A DNA stretch of 64,000 nt, taken from NCBI GenBank assembly GCA_910591455.2, contig OU342808.1, positions 18,369,121-18,433,120 of the forward strand, written 5' to 3'. The DNA is from Pholis gunnellus. Lineage: Eukaryota > Chordata > Actinopteri > Perciformes > Pholidae. A program made the translations under genes and the position numbers. Below the pieces are notes generated by a model. It was given only the letters and a program-made list of their open reading frames with translations. It was not told the origin of the DNA and made no database searches. This document shows positions 1 to 12,718 of the stretch, in pieces; the stretch's first letter is position 1, and each line of letters begins with the position of its first letter.

Positions 1-226
1 GAAGTGGCTGGGATCCAGTGGCAGATGTCTCCAAGTATCTGTCACAGTTTTGGTGTTGGGCGTTTTCTCGTCCCGGGAGCATTGACTTTAGGCTTCTTTA
101 AGATCCATTACTATAAACTGAAGAGCTTTCCTCTCTGCCAAGCTTATTCCAACACATTTTATTAGTTTCAGTACCAATCAATCCAGGACTACAGTTTAAC
201 CACAAGACTGAGAACAGCGAACTTAC

Positions 227-348
227 ATTTCAACATTTTGACTGCAACCTTGGTCACACGGTTTTGCTTCTCTTTGTCAAGACCCAGCGCCTCTCCCATC
301 ACCACCAGACCGAAGCAGCCTTCACCCAGCGGCTTCCCAAGAACAAGT
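227..348 (-). CDS. fgfr1a: fgfr1 kinase ATP-loop exon
   Basis: 122 bp, the standard length for this FGFR exon. It encodes LVLGKPLGEGCFGLVV and ends at VTKVAVKMLK, giving the glycine-rich loop and the catalytic VAVK lysine. The residue after GEGCFG is Leu (CTG), where human and zebrafish FGFR1 have Gln. Donor GTAAGT at 226-221; the remaining kinase exons lie off the window. Confidence 0.95.
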
Positions 349-3300
349 CTGTGAGGAGGAGAAGAAACATGAGACAGTCATCAACAGTCAGGGGAGTTCA
401 CCTCCAAATCTGCATTATGCGTGTGTGACGTTTTGGCTTTTAATTTTGAAGCTTCAAAGTTGATTCCAAACTTAAAAGTTAAATTTTAGACACTTTGCTT
501 TTCTTAGGTTTAGTTCAGTTTTACACAGACTGCTGACCTGTACAACAATATTGTTCTGGTGCAGTTTCAGTCAACAGTTTGAGGTGAGAATGAGTGAAAC
601 TCCCACTTTCCTTGTGCTGCTGGTTCCTGTTCCAGCAGACGGACTGTTTCAAACCAGTAACTTTACTTTCAGAAGGTCACTTGTCTAGTCTCAAAAGATG
701 TTCTCGCCCTGTCTGAAGGTTTTGACCGGGACATACCTGTCCCGGAGAAGCTCCCAGCGGGGATCCTGGGGCAGTTCATACTCTGACACCCCTGACAGCA
801 TTGGAGATCCGCTGGAAGAGAGGCGGGAGGGACGAACCAGCATCACTCCAGAGTGGATGGAGGAGCTAGAGTCCACAGACACCTGAGGAAAAGAAGACTG
901 ACATTACTCCTCCCGTAGTGGAACAGACACCAGCAGCAAGAGCTTATTAAGTTAACAGTGACAATAAGAAAATTAAAACTAGAGCAGTTGATCAAATGTA
1001 GGACCGTATAAAACCACCTAAACCAGTGAGGTACCATACGAATGGAGAAGAAATACTCCTCAAATACACATACTTACCTAATGTACAATACCTTAAGGAG
1101 CTACAATGAACCTGAAAGCCCTTTGAATAAATACTTTTAGTTTTCCGTTAGCAGCTGAGCCAAGGAGCTCAAAATACATTGTGAAGCATTGAATTTACAA
1201 ATAACCTCAACAAATGGCATATGGAGAGAGAAAGAAGAGATGAAAAGGTATATATATTCCAAACCCCCTATCTACTTTCTGTTACCTGTCTGCGCAGCGG
1301 GATGCTTTTGGCCAGCTTGTGGACGGCCAGCTGACTGTTGAAGTCACTCTTCTTTGAGGAGGTGCGAATCTTCACTATAATCGCGATGGCGATCATGACC
1401 GCGATGAAAAAGAAGCCCACGCAGTAGATGACCACCTCCAGGTAGGTGTGGTTGGATGGAGGATAGTGCGGGACCGCTAGATGGGGGGAGGGAGGGAATG
1501 CAAGGTGACAGGGGGCAGGGAGGGGGGTGGGGTCAGCTGTCATCCATGAAATTAAAACTACCACAGAAAGTCTGACTTTATATACTCGATAATCACACCA
1601 ATCATACACATGCTTTCAAGTAAACTGCAACACAAATAAACCAAACTGACCGTCCACAGACACAGACACACACACACTCTAAAAACCAGAGCCTTTGACA
1701 CATAAAGGAAAGAGATTGAATTGGAGCACAATCATCACGTATTTGAAGCCCAGGGCTTCCCTGTACATATTTTAATTAGTCAATGAATCACTGAGAAATA
1801 GTTGGGGAAAAGCCAAATAACCCCAATTCAACGCATTGCTTGATACGGATTAATTTTCTTAAAAACACATGTATATAAATATTTTGACTGGGACTAAGTA
1901 ATAGATATGTAAGAGTTTAACAGTGTGCAAAGGATCTGACTTTCATACAGTATCAACACTTCACACACACACACAATGTTTCAACACATCATTTCTACAC
2001 CATCAAATGGCCTAATTCACGTTTCATGTCTACTTGTAGGTCTAAAAGCAGCACAACAAAGCATGAGCTCAATACAGTAGTTTAACTTGTTTAATAAAAT
2101 ATCCAATTCTGACTTCCATTTGAAAAGCTATTCTAAAACGAGTTGTGTGTTGGTGCTGGTAATACAAACAATGTCTCTTTTAAGAAAACAACATATATGT
2201 AAAATTGCTAACACTTTGAAAATAAATTGTCCAATTCAGATCTTGTTTTTTTCCTCCCATTCAGTGAAAACACCGACATTTATTCATACCAACTCTAGGG
2301 GTGTAATGGCTTCCATAGGTCAGTGAAAAACATGCATACCTTGGCTTGGGATGGCTTGGCGTTGTGCACAGGAGCTAGATCTCACTAATCAGTTAGAAAA
2401 TGCAAAAGATAATAACAAAAAACACATTCCGGTCTACTCAAACTTAAAACCTGTTGAGGTCATTAATGATGCAGTTAAACGAATTAAGCCTCTTCTTTAT
2501 TCTTGAAAACTTTAAATTCATAGAACTGCTCATTCCTGTCTGGTGTATTGCTAAAAACACTTTGGAATGAATGAGCATAATTTCCTTATTTAACAGCTTT
2601 ACTTGTTCAAGCATAGATGTAAATTCTGCAAAGAGTTGCTTAATCAGAATATTACTGAATTGCTTGTTTTTGTAGTTAAAGTTTCTCTAATAATAAAATA
2701 ATAAAAGTATTACTAACGAACAATAGACATGGCATCGTGCTGCCTCCTGCTATTGGGAGATGCAAGTAATTTGTGCTGGAAGAACTACATGTTGAACAAT
2801 GCATCCCAAACCAAGGGTGCCAGACTGACTGAAGTGTACCGTTACACCCCTAACCAACACCAGCAACACAAGTGAGCCGCACTTGTGTGAAGAGGCTGAC
2901 TGACAAGCAGCTTGATAATTGGACAAATGCCCATTCTGACCCTCAGGAATGAGACACATCCACCGCAGCGGGCCAATTATCAAAGCATGCCGCTGTGATC
3001 ACAGCAGGAAATGACATCAGGGATACATGTCATTTGTAGCAGTTGTCAAAGAAAATCAGCTTTACACCAAATTGAATGCAAACACCAGTTAAAGAGCAGA
3101 ATGGGAGAGACAGTTCATGATCAGAGCTGCCAAACAACCCCTCAATGTGAAGATCTACATGGCAGACACCATTAAGTATACCTCTATGTATGTGATCTTG
3201 TTTTTACAACACTACTGGCCTGTTTCTATATGTTGATTTTTTTTAGTCTTGGTGGATCAGGTTCAGAATGCTCTTGGGTTGTTTGGCATTTGCTGATTCC

Positions 3301-6300
3301 ATTGAAGAAACTGCAGAGCATGGCTCATACTCTCCCATCTAGAGAGCTTAGATGGAGCAGGAGCCATGCTGAGGACAGAGAGAGGGCGAGTTTTAGTACT
3401 CGTAACTCGCTCTGGCTTCCTCTCACATTTTTCGACAGAACTAGAGTCGAACAAGACCCTTTTCTGTCAAATGTGAAGGTGGACAGCCAGGCTGGAGTTG
3501 GAAAAAGGGGGAAATAGTGAAAAAATAGGAGAGAGACAGAACCACTGATACCTTCAAAAACGGTCAACCATGCAGAGTGATGAGAGAACCCGATAGAATT
3601 GCCCGCCAAGCAGGTGTACTCCCCAGCGTCATCATAAGACACATTTCTCAGTTGGAGGACTTCCATTTCCTTGTCCGTGGTGTTAAGGCCAGCGGTCTAG
3701 AAAATAACAAAGGAAGCAGACCCAACAAGAGGCCCAAGAGGGGAAAGGGAACCATGAGTAAAGGATTCTGAAAGAGAAAAGGGATGGAGGAGTGTTCTCC
3801 TCCTCGATTAAACACCATCTGCCCAAAAAAGTACCACCGGGAGCCCCAGCAGGGGACTCCAGTATCTGTTAGTGGAGGAGCAGGTTAGGTTGACTCTGCG
3901 CTTCTGAACCCCACATTGGGCCACCCCATCACCACATCAAATACCTCAGTCTCATCTCTACATGCAAGAGATGGGCAACATGGAAAACTCCACAGCAGAA
4001 CAGGGCACACTCAAATTCACACTCATACTTCTGATAGGTACTCAGGAGGACAGCTGGAAAAAAAACAAAAAAGGGGAGAGAGCCTGTGAGCCGTGAAAGG
4101 AGGACTTTGAAGGGCAAGGGAGCGAGAGTAATAGAAGAAGATGGCGAGAGGGGCCCTTATTAGGAGGGCACAGCACAGGCATGGGGCAGGAATGAGAACG
4201 GGTCCAACATAAACCTGAGACTAAACACTTTCAACTGTTCTGCTGGGAATTTTCCATAGCGTCATTTACAGTCAGGCGCACTGAGGCAGGAGAGAGGGAG
4301 GGAGAAACGGAGGGAGGGAGGAGAGAAACAGCTGAGGTTGTCTCGAGTTATACGGCCCTAGTTTTTCCAGGTGGTCCTAGAAGCGCCTCCACTGTACAGT
4401 ACTGCTGCGTGGTGGTTACCTGTGGGCTCATATCTGGTGACAGTCAGCCAGGCCGACTGATTGGCCTCTCCTATATAATTGGACACTTTACATATATACT
4501 CTCCGCTCTCCTCCTCAGTCACATTGTAGAGGGTCAGCACCTGAGCGTCCGAGCTATTGACCCCAGAATGCTGGAAATAAAAACATGTCATGTGCAGCAC
4601 AGAAAAAAAAAAGTAGCAAAACACAACATGACAGAGTAGAGAATTCAGGAATGATTTTTCTATTTGTTTGGGTTGTGTTCAGAGTTACAACAGCAAGATA
4701 AAGTTAATTTATTGCATAGAATGTAATTTGGAAACCTTTTACATAACTATTGGCTATCTCAGAAAGGGAACTGACAAAGCAATAGAGGACATATCTAATC
4801 CAAATTCCTCCCTTTTCCTAATTAGCATGAACACAGTTGTCTATACTGGCTTGTTGCTGCAGGATCAATGAGAAAGCTCCTACCTTGAGGACACGGACAT
4901 ACGGTAAACCATCAGGACCAACTCGGCTTCCATTGAGCTCAATGTGCTTCAGCCACTGGATATGAGGCTGAGGGTCGCTGAACACCTTGCACTCAAACTC
5001 CACGTCGCTGCCCACCACTGCAGTGCGATTTGCTGGCAAGCCAGCCTGCAGGATTGGTCTGTGGGGAGAACGCTCTGCAACACAATCAGAAGGTACACAA
5101 ATGTTAGTTTAGAAGAAGTTTGGCGTGCAGTAGTCTTGCATAGCAGGACCTATCTCGATTTTAGCGCTTTGCCAGCGCTAAACAACGGTCTGGTTCACAC
5201 ATTATAATTCTGATAAACCAATCCCAATCATCTTGGGTAGTGATAAGCAGAGGATGCACCTACTGTGACCTTGCAAAAATAGATACAGATGACAGAGGCT
5301 TATACAGGTTTCCCACCACACATTTTCATGGACAAAATCACCAAACTTTTCAAGGACTCATAATGAAATTTCCATGAATGATGTAGAAGTACACAAACAG
5401 AACTGTATAGTCCAAATGTTATTATTGTATCAAAATTAAACAGCAACCTTTTTAATCTGTAATAGTTAGTTATGTTCATATTCACTTAAAATACTTCAAA
5501 CTACAGGCACAGTCAATATATTGTTCATTATATTATTTCGTTTTTAAAATAGCTTTACAAACACCTTTATCAGTCTGGCACTGATAGAAGGGGAAACAAA
5601 ACTGATTGTGCAATCACTGTATTCTTAATGCATTGGATTATAAATTAAATTCTGGATGCAAATCTGAAAAAACCTGAATGCAGCAACATAACGTTACAGC
5701 TATAGAAAATACATTTGCCTCTATGTGACATTAAGTGAAAGGTTCTCCACAGAATGGAGCAGTAGTTTTAATAATTCCATGACTTTCCCAGGTTAGTGGG
5801 AACCCTGTTTATAGACAGTCTACAGACGAGGCGAGCAGTGAAGCAACCACGCAATATCAAAGACAAACACGTGCAATAACTGAAAATCAGTCATCTGTGT
5901 GTACCTTTTAAACACAAGCCAAATAAAACCACCGTCACAGTGTTGTTACTGGAAATGCCGGGGTAGACAGCAAACAAGGTCACCTGTATAAATGATTGTG
6001 TACAGTAAATTACATATTGTAATTTCTTATCTTGAGAACTAAACTTTTTAGCCATGAGCTGCTTGTGTAATTATTAAGAGTTGGCCACAATAGCAACGTT
6101 ACGTTATCTGATCTGGACCGGTTACTGTGAAATTAAATGTTGCTGCTCCATATTGATGACCGATAACTCCGAAGTAAACTTACAAGCCAAGAATCTGGAA
6201 GAATTTCAACGGGCCAGGCGTTTCTGACCAAGACATTAGTGGCGCTTAGCAAATACTCGTGACAAAACTCTCCCCTCACTGAAGCAATATCGACGCTCGC

Positions 6301-9300
6301 CAGGGTCTGGACCTCTACTGAGGTCAGGAGACGCCCGGGGGACCACAGTGACTGAGGAAGTGGGTCTGTGATTTATAAAAACCAGCGGTGTAAGAGCGAG
6401 CAGTTCCTAGAGGAGTAATCACTTCTCTCCTCAACATGGATCCATCACTCACGCCACAAGTACACAGGCTTTATTTAACAAATGGCTGACAAAGTGACCC
6501 AGTTCCCCCCCCCCCCTACACAAGACCGTGCCCCTGTGCTGTTGTGACAACAATCACATTTGACTGGTTGATCAGATATTTGTGGAATTGTTCCAACATG
6601 ACTCTAGAGCCTCGTGAATATTCAACAGGTTATTAAAACATGATCGATAAAGCTTGACCCCTAGTTTAACACACCAACAACATGATTACGGTGAACACTT
6701 ACCCACTACATCGAGCTGGTAGGTGTGATTGATGCTGCCGTACTGGTTTTCTACCACACAGGTATAGTTTCCCTTGTCAGAGGGTACTACAGATTCCATG
6801 ATGATGGTCCAGACATGGTCACGCACCTAAGAATTTGGGGGAAAAGCAAAGGTTATAGTGGCTGGCCTGGCATAAAGTCCAGATAGAACTTCCGTTCATA
6901 GTGAAATATGTTGCATTTGTTAGTCTGATGGTATGAGACAGAGCAGGGAAAACCCCAGCTGTGTGCACAGATTAATTAACTTGTTGGTGGCTACGGATTT
7001 CTCGACTTCGAATTTTTAAAAATTTCCTTTCCACAACGGAAATGGTAAGAATAAACACTTAATAGCTCCAGTCTGCATGTAGAAGTGTCTTCGGGCAAGA
7101 TATTGCACCCCAAATTGCTCCTGAAGGCTGTGCAATCGTTGTGAGAATGATTAGATTAGAATGTGGCGCTGGTGGCACCTTTCATGTCAGATTCTGCGGA
7201 ATATGAACGTGTGTGTGTGTGTGTGAACGGGGTAAATGTTAGCATGTATTGTAAAGCACTTTGAGTGCTCAGAAGACTAGAAAGGCACCTTAGAAATATA
7301 AGTCTATTCATCATCAAAGCTAAAATGTTTTCAATCAAATCTAATTAACATAAATGAGGCCAGTAGTAAGCCAATCACTGCAACATGGAGCAAGACTGTA
7401 ATTCTGTGTTTAACAGCTAAAATCTTTAAGAACTAAAGAACATGTGCATTTTTCTCCTTCTGCTTTCTCCTAATATGAATTGTCGTAAATCTTTTTTTTT
7501 TTTTTTTTCATTTCAAAGCCTCGGCTAACAAGGTCAATGATGTGTGATGTGATGATAACAAGATAACACACTACTCCCTCTTCCTGTGACACCACCCAAT
7601 GTTACAAACAGCGGATCTTTTGTCTAACCAAACAAAGAACACAGGAAAATATGTAGATGTTTTATATATATCTGCCCCAACCGGTCTTATTAGCGCCAAC
7701 TGATGTCTGGCTCTTTTTCCCCCCCGAGACATGTTATAGTTTTTCTTCCATAAATCTGCCAAGACCGGCAGTATATGATTAACCAACGGACCTCTAAGGC
7801 AATGGCAACATCAAACATGCATATACACAGACTGAGCCATACGGTTTCCCTCATTTAACTAAAAACGTGATGAGGGAGTCCAGCTGCCTGCTGCCAGATG
7901 TGTTGTGCTTGGCTTCATATACATGTGGTCTACATTATTCCCTCCCTCCTGCACGTCTCCATGCAGACGATATGAACAATAGAAGCCCGGCCATAAAAGC
8001 AAGAGTGTGGGAGGGATATGAGAGACGTCCCCGGCCGCTAACGCAGACCTTTGCACCTTAACTAAAAAAAAAAACAGCAGCCAGATGGTTAAGTGTGCTG
8101 CCTGGCTGGGTGGGGGGCTTGAGGAAGGGGGGGGGGGGGGGGGGCAGGCAGCTGAGAGGAAACTCCTAAATGTGTCCCAGCTGGGGAGGGAGATGGGCTA
8201 GGCCAGCACGAGACAAGGCTGGACTGGCCTACACCTTGATGGGAAGAGCAGATGCAGGGAACACTCTCTTAGTGCACATACATCCCACACCTGCAAGGCA
8301 ACTGCCACCGAATGAAACTATTCACAGAGAAGTCAATGGAAAAGGTACAAAAAGCACAATATTTATACAGCCCCCCCAAAAAACATAATGGCCATATCAC
8401 ATGACGGTTGATGAGATTGTGGATTAATACAATGGCGTCCTTTTGCCCAACAGGAAATGATAGATGGCATTAAAGCTCAGACCACATCCTAAAAACAGGT
8501 TATGGGGATATTTAAGGGGTCATGACGCTATTTACTGTAAATTGTGGTAAATAACAGATCTGGTCCACATCCGTCTTATCAGCTACTATAATCCGACATT
8601 TTATCAGCAGTTAGCATCACATTTGCCTGGAAATGGGCAGATGTTGAGAAATACAGTTATCACAGCACCCATGCTATATCACAGATACAGTATGAAATAA
8701 GTTAGTAAGTAGAAGCAGGTTCGTGAGGCGTACATTTTGTCATCAGAGGGTGTACCCGTAGGCTCTGTGCGGATATCCGCACACTGGCAAATTTGTTGCG
8801 ACCGCCACTGAGCAACAAGTGGTAGCAGAGCAATGTACTGCACATGTGTGAAACGCATCCTCCAAGCGGAAAGTATAAACTGAACCGTGATGTCAGCAGC
8901 AGTCTGTTTATGCGTCCGTTTGGGAGTTTAACCAAGGCTTAAGTATCATGGTAGATTTACTGCTGCGTGGATGTAATTACAGAAAAGACGATGCAGTGAT
9001 ACCCAGAATGAGGACAGCCAACGTTATCCTTCATCCACACGCGAGGCTAAGATTGCCCACCTGGAGGTATTATCACTATGGCACAACGTTCCTTTTTGTG
9101 GCATAGGGTTTCATCTTGTATTGTTTTCAGGTGAAATGTGAAACTTGCCTCTGTGTTTCAATTGCAGGATGCGTTTCTTATTCCAGGGGAGAGGGTGGCG
9201 ATCTAAGGTGGAGGTGAGATCACTGACATCTCGACTAGTCGTGAATGAGCTTGGAGAGTTTCACTAAGAAATGCTAAGGAAGGTGTAGTGTCACTAAGAA

Positions 9301-12300
9301 GAAGTTGAGGGGAACAAATGTAAGAAATATATATTTTAAATGATTAACCTTGAAGCCTCCAATGCGATGGTCTCTCTTGAACTCCTTGCCATTCTTGTAC
9401 CATTTCAGGGTGGGAGTTGGGTTGCCGCTGGCCTGGCATCGAAACTTCACCGTCTTACTGGCTGGGACAGCGTGAAGCTTTTTCTCCATTTTCTCTGGAT
9501 GAGCCCATTGTGGGGCCATTGCTAAAGAATAAGACAGAAAAAGAAACAGATGAGTAACACATACAACTATGTGTGTATTTTCTTAAACTTGAGGACACAT
9601 AACTCAGTTTGAGTACCCTAAACTTTAGGCTAGATTTTGTAGACAGCATTACATAATGACCCTCTGAGAATCACCACCTTATCTTGGTGGAGGAGTATGC
9701 TGCGACCCTGGGAGCTATGTTGTCTGAGGCAATAGCTTCTGGGAGGGTGTCCCAAGGCCAACTGGCCCCAGGGGAGGAGCCAGACCAAGAACGATTCACA
9801 GACTGGATATGCAGCACCTCGCCGCTGTGATAGAGGTTTCTCTCTGACTTTGCGGTCATATCATCAGCCAGCTTCGGACACTTGAGTCGTGACCGAAAGA
9901 ATGACATTTCTGATATAAGTGGCCAAAATAGGTTTCCTTCGTAGGGTGGCTGGGCTTACCCGTAGAGACTATTTTACTTAGCATGCTGCCACCGCAACCC
10001 AGCCTTGGTGGCAAAAAAGGATGGATTACATAATACATGTTCACCCAAAGATTTCTAAATTATAGTCACAAGGCTTGGCTATACTGGATGGGGCAAGATA
10101 TAGAGTTTTTCTGAATAAAAAATAGAAAACAAGCACTTAAAAAAAAAATGCTGTGGCTTCAAAATGGCCGGGTGGGTCAGGGGGAGATAAAGCTCTGGGA
10201 GTCAGAGTACAAACTCATGCTTTCCATGCTTGGTAGCCGCTGGATTCTTTGTGGGCAGAGTGGGCAGTAAGAGCCAGATGATAATGCCTGAGAGTCCTAA
10301 TTACTCTATAGACAAATTGGATGACTTCTAAGGTTAACCACGATTAGTCACAGCAGAGACATTCCTCATGTAGAAGTTGTAACTGAGGTAGTGAAAGCCC
10401 TCTGATTCAGAGTGAAATCATTCACCTCAGTGTGACCAGCACACACATGGCAGACCCATAATTGAATAATAAATTTCCAAATAAGTGACCATTCGTGACA
10501 ATTACTCATAACCCTGTGACTCTGGGCTAGCGAGTAATGACCACTTCGCGCAGTAGCATTAGTAACGCACACTTACGCAGCAGTTTTTGACTGCCCAACA
10601 GTTTGGCTTCCTCTGATGAAGACTCTTCATCTTCATCATCATCCTCAGATGAGGCCAGGGTGTCAACTAGAGAAACACAAAGTGACAGTTCCATTCATAC
10701 TGATCCACAGTGATACAACATGTTTAAGAACAAAAGAAAACATAAATGTATGGGCACAATCTTTGAGGATGTACATATACCCTGAAGACAGGGCTGAGTA
10801 TGTGATGCACACTCTTTACTGCAATCTAATCTAATCTGTCTATTACTTTACCTGTGACGTTGAAGTAGACGCTGTGGTTGCCGAAGGTGTTGCACGTGTA
10901 CAGACCAGAGTCCGTCAGCTCCACCGTCTCGATCTCCAGCTGGCCGCTGCGGATGCGCGTGTGTTCTCCATCCACCACCGCCACGTGGTCTTTGGTCCAG
11001 TTGACAGCATGGGGGGAGTCTTTGGCAGAGCAACTCAGATCCAGATGATCCCCGAGATAGAGAGTGAACAGGTCCACTTGCGTTTCCACAGAGTCTACTA
11101 AGGAAAACAGGAGGACATGGTTTTTAATGACAGCTCTGTAGTTATTTAAAACTCCTTATGTAGCCTAATTATAAAAAATAAAAGAAATGGCCCCACGAGC
11201 ACATAAAAAGCTAAAAAAGGCAGGCACAAACTATAATAAGTGCACACTATATGACTAAATAATAAATAGTAACTGTTCACAGAGATCTCACACAATACGT
11301 GGGAGTATCTTTACTGTAGAATCATCAAAAATAACTTCAATCAACAGGGTCCAAGAGGAGAAGAGAAGAAAAAGTCCTTCCATGATTTCCTGCCCGCCCA
11401 ACCTCTCCCTCAAATTAAATCATATCCAAAATTAGTTAAGGCCCCATCGTCGGGCAGGCAAGGAGCTACTTGGGAAAGGAAGGTGAAATTCAATTAAGAG
11501 GATTGAAGAGAGGGAAGGTGTCATGGAGCGAGACACCTGAGCCCCCCTGTTCTAAATGACTACATAGTCCACGAGGGGGAGGGGGTAACAGAATTACGCT
11601 GACGCGTTGTCCATCACGATAGTGTTGTTTGTCTGGTTACAAAAGGTAGAAATCGTCACTGGCCAACTTGCTAGACATTCTTGCTCTAGGATTACGCATC
11701 CGTGCTTAAAAAAAAAATAAGAAAAAAGGCACACGGTGCACTGTTCCAATTAGCATCCTGATTTTGTTGACAGTGGGGCTGCAACTACCCATCATTTTCA
11801 ATATCGATTCATGACAGATTATTTTCTTGTATTCATCATTTATAAAATGACACAGAGCACAAGATGTCTTCAAATGTCTTGTTTCGTCCAAACGACACTC
11901 AAAGATATTTAGTAGACACAAGCAGCAAATCCTCCCAGTCGAGGAGCTGGAAACAAATAATATTTAAAGTTTTGCACTTGAAAAATTACTCCAATGATCA
12001 AATGATTATTAAATAGCTGCAGATACATCTTTTGATTGATCGTTCACATAGTCGTGTCTGCTCTGGTTTGCATAGCTGTTTTAGCCAGGTAGCGCCACAA
12101 AGTAATCCCCTGTGGCAGCACCATAATGTAAAATCTGAGTCATTTCACTCGTCCTCCCTTCCTACATAGTCCCTTTGGTACGACAGCAAGAAAAACAGAA
12201 CTAGATAATCAAACAGGCATAGCGGTAAGCCATCCGTCAAGATGAGATTATTCTGAAATGTTCTCAAAGTGCACCGTGTTTGTAAAAAAACGCACTTCCT

Positions 12301-12681
12301 CAGAACAGGAAGAACATCCATGCAGCATAAGCTCAGCACAGCATCAGCAAACCTGACTAATCCCTCCCACCCTCACAACAAAGGCCTCCTAACAATAAAG
12401 GGGAAGAGGGAGCGAGTGAGCATGTGCACAGGAGCGAGCGAGCGAGGGCCTGCAGCGGCAGGTTCTAGTGCCAGTTGCTATGGTGACCCCACTTGGGCCT
12501 AGTAAAGGTATTTCCTGGATCACATATGTCTGACAGGCCCTTAATCCCAGCAGGAAAAAGGGGCCAGGGGGTAGGATCAACTTTCTCCTCAAAAACAAAC
12601 CCAAACGGGGGGAAAAGCAGAAGAGGCATTTAGTGATGGACTACAGCGATCCAACTAGGACTACAGCCTTAAACGTAACGT

Positions 12682-12718
<37 letters not shown>

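Noticed and set aside
3325..3666. Separate Ig-domain gene at the IIIc open frame
   Set aside because: It is an fgfr1 alternative exon: phase, signature and position all fit.
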